This document shows, one piece after another, positions 62,799 to 64,000 of a stretch of DNA of 64,000 bases. A program made the translations under genes and the position numbers. Below the pieces are notes generated by a model. The model did not search any database. It was not told the origin of the DNA and saw nothing but the letters and a program-made list of their open reading frames with translations. Source of the stretch: Maricaulis maris (GTDB lineage: Bacteria > Pseudomonadota > Alphaproteobacteria > Caulobacterales > Maricaulaceae); contig NZ_RBIM01000003.1 in assembly GCF_003634045.1 (NCBI RefSeq), forward strand, positions 308,158-372,157, in the 5' to 3' direction. Each line of letters opens with the position of its first letter. The stretch's first letter is position 1.

Positions 62799-64000
62799 TC
62801 AGCCCGATGCGCCACGCGTGAGGCTGCGGACATGGTCTGCCGTCAATACATCATCCTCATCCTTGCCGATGATTGCCAGCACCCGGGCGCGCAACGTCGG
62901 GTCCTGCAACATCGCCGGCAGCCCGGCAGCTTCGTCATCATCCGGCCCGGCCGCGATCAGGACATCGACCAGACCCGCACGATCCGTCAACAGGTCAGCA
63001 ACCGCCGGGTAGCGTTGTTCGAGAATGGTCCAGCGTGCGAGCGTGTCGACACCCAGCTCGTCATCCTCGAGAATTCCGATGGCCTGGCGCATGGAGTAGG
63101 CATTGATCATCCGCTTCATTACGCGCGGATTGTCCGGGAGAAAATCGGCGAAGCGCGCCAGCACGTGACGGATTTCCCGGTCGGCTGCCGCCGAGGTCGA
63201 AAGTTCGAGTGCCACGGCGGCACGACGGGTATCGCTGTCCTCTTCATCGAGGACAGAATCGGCTGCATCCCGGGTCATTCCGCCGGCAAAGCGCGCCTTC
63301 AACCGCGCCCGTTCAATCGCGACATCGGCGTCGTAATTGCGGACAGACGCGCGTTCCTCTCCGGTCGGAGCTTCGTCTGTTTCGGCCAATTCGGGCGGCC
63401 GTGTCGCAGCGTCACGGTCGGTGACCGGCGCGCTTTCACCGAGCAGACGTGACCAATAGCGGCGTCGGCGACGCAGGCCCATGCCGGGCACGGTGGTTGA
63501 TACCTGGAATATCTTCTCAAGAAAGAGATAGCCCAGCGGCTGACCAGGATCGCTGACCGGCTCCACGAAACTGGCATAGTGTTTTTCAAAGCTGGCCCGG
63601 ACCCAGGTCCGGTCGGCGGCCACGACGTAGCTCACCTTGCGATGCCGGAAACAGGTCTGGATGCCCTCCAGCAGACCGACGACATAGTCGGCATTGCACC
63701 GATCAAGATCATCGATGAAGACGCAGACCGGGCGGTTCGATTGCTTCACGATGGTGTCGAACAGGCCACGAATGCGGCGCAATGGGTCACGCGACAGATC
63801 GGCGTAGAATTTGGCATTGTCCGGCGAGCCGAAAACCCAGAGCCGCCCCGCCGCAATGAAGCCGGCAACCACTGTGACGACTGCGGTTACAAGTTTGAGT
63901 ACATTGCTGAAAATGGGTTCCCAAGTGTTCACGACATCGACCATGGGATGGCCGGCATCCAACGGCTCACCCGAGGCCGCACCTTCCTTGGCGGCCTGGA
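62799..64000 (-). CDS. KAP-family P-loop NTPase, partial (5' end outside window)
   Basis: The reading frame is open to the right edge, so the N-terminus with the Walker A motif is missing. The visible part (about 400 residues) has a hydrophobic stretch (ILKLVTAVVTVVAGFIAAGR-like segment), then the KAP Walker B PVCVFIDDLDRC followed by YVVAADRTWVRASFEKHYA. The Walker B aspartates and sensor residues are conserved. The C-terminal helical region lacks recognised motifs. KAP NTPases often sit in the membrane and are found in plasmid-maintenance and anti-phage contexts, but genes on the other side cannot be seen. Confidence 0.8.
   Translation of the reverse strand, partial: QAAKEGAASGEPLDAGHPMVDVVNTWEPIFSNVLKLVTAVVTVVAGFIAAGRLWVFGSPDNAKFYADLSRDPLRRIRGLFDTIVKQSNRPVCVFIDDLDRCNADYVVGLLEGIQTCFRHRKVSYVVAADRTWVRASFEKHYASFVEPVSDPGQPLGYLFLEKIFQVSTTVPGMGLRRRRRYWSRLLGESAPVTDRDAATRPPELAETDEAPTGEERASVRNYDADVAIERARLKARFAGGMTRDAADSVLDEEDSDTRRAAVALELSTSAAADREIRHVLARFADFLPDNPRVMKRMINAYSMRQAIGILEDDELGVDTLARWTILEQRYPAVADLLTDRAGLVDVLIAAGPDDDEAAGLPAMLQDPTLRARVLAIIGKDEDDVLTADHVRSLTRGASG

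Noticed and set aside
62799-64000. A complete anti-phage system at the right edge
   Set aside because: Only one KAP-type NTPase is visible and it is cut by the window end; the partner genes needed for such a claim cannot be seen.

Overview
The window is GC-rich, gene-dense chromosomal DNA from an alphaproteobacterium. TonB-dependent uptake linked to sugar use, a membrane-rich signalling set, free use of GTG/TTG starts, ATGA-type gene overlaps and sparse CtrA-like boxes (TTAA-N7-TTAA type) point to the Caulobacterales/Hyphomonadaceae, perhaps Maricaulis. That placement is inference; no rRNA is present. I annotate about 46 protein genes, one tRNA, several palindromic repeats and a few regulatory sites. 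No CRISPR array, prophage or complete insertion sequence was seen.

Layout. 1-6.2 kb: lipoprotein hydrolase, small membrane protein, TerB/DnaJ-like protein and a large single-chain 5-oxoprolinase/hydantoinase. 6.2-9.1 kb: an accessory island in which two direct copies of a ~165-bp palindromic element bracket a small membrane protein, a GNAT acetyltransferase and a HicAB toxin-antitoxin pair. 9.1-11.6 kb: an operon of a RimB-like protease, a RimK-like ATP-grasp ligase and an M14/AstE-like hydrolase. 12.5-18.1 kb: ArsR-methyltransferase fusion, DadA-like oxidase, CPBP protease, membrane-tethered LuxR regulator and EttA. 18.1-19.06 kb: gene-free DNA packed with palindromic repeats. 19-27.7 kb: a secreted five-repeat cyanovirin-N-like protein, YgjP metallopeptidase/TetR operon divergent from a secreted CARDB-like/OmpA-like pair, free-Met-sulfoxide reductase, SDH serine protease, SIMPL lipoprotein and S1/P1 nuclease. 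27.9-32.7 kb: a TetR gene that heads its own RND efflux operon, behind two identical operators. 32.7-35.5 kb: 2-hydroxy-acid oxidase and a ThDP enzyme, followed by a convergent hybrid kinase.

37.4-51.8 kb is a complete chitin/GlcNAc locus. On the minus strand lie a TonB receptor, tryptophan-halogenase-like flavoprotein, GH20 hexosaminidase lipoprotein, EIIA-HPr-EI fusion and NagE permease. Divergently transcribed are a GntR/UTRA regulator, a SIS-domain GlcN-6-P deaminase and NagA. Together these take oligosaccharides through the outer membrane, trim them to GlcNAc, phosphorylate on import, deacetylate and deaminate to fructose-6-P.

51.9-64 kb: a sensor protein whose kinase half has decayed, next to an intact single-domain response regulator; a tRNA with CAU anticodon; SIMPL protein, PanD, a secreted protein/M23 peptidase pair, DUF4349 lipoprotein, CHASE hybrid kinase, YjbQ, a beta-lactamase-fold hydrolase and a KAP-type P-loop NTPase cut by the window edge.

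The least explained items are the palindrome-bracketed HicAB island, the decayed sensor kinase, the SIMPL lipoprotein carrying a TonB-receptor-like leader motif, the five-repeat CVNH protein, and the halogenase-like enzyme in a sugar locus.
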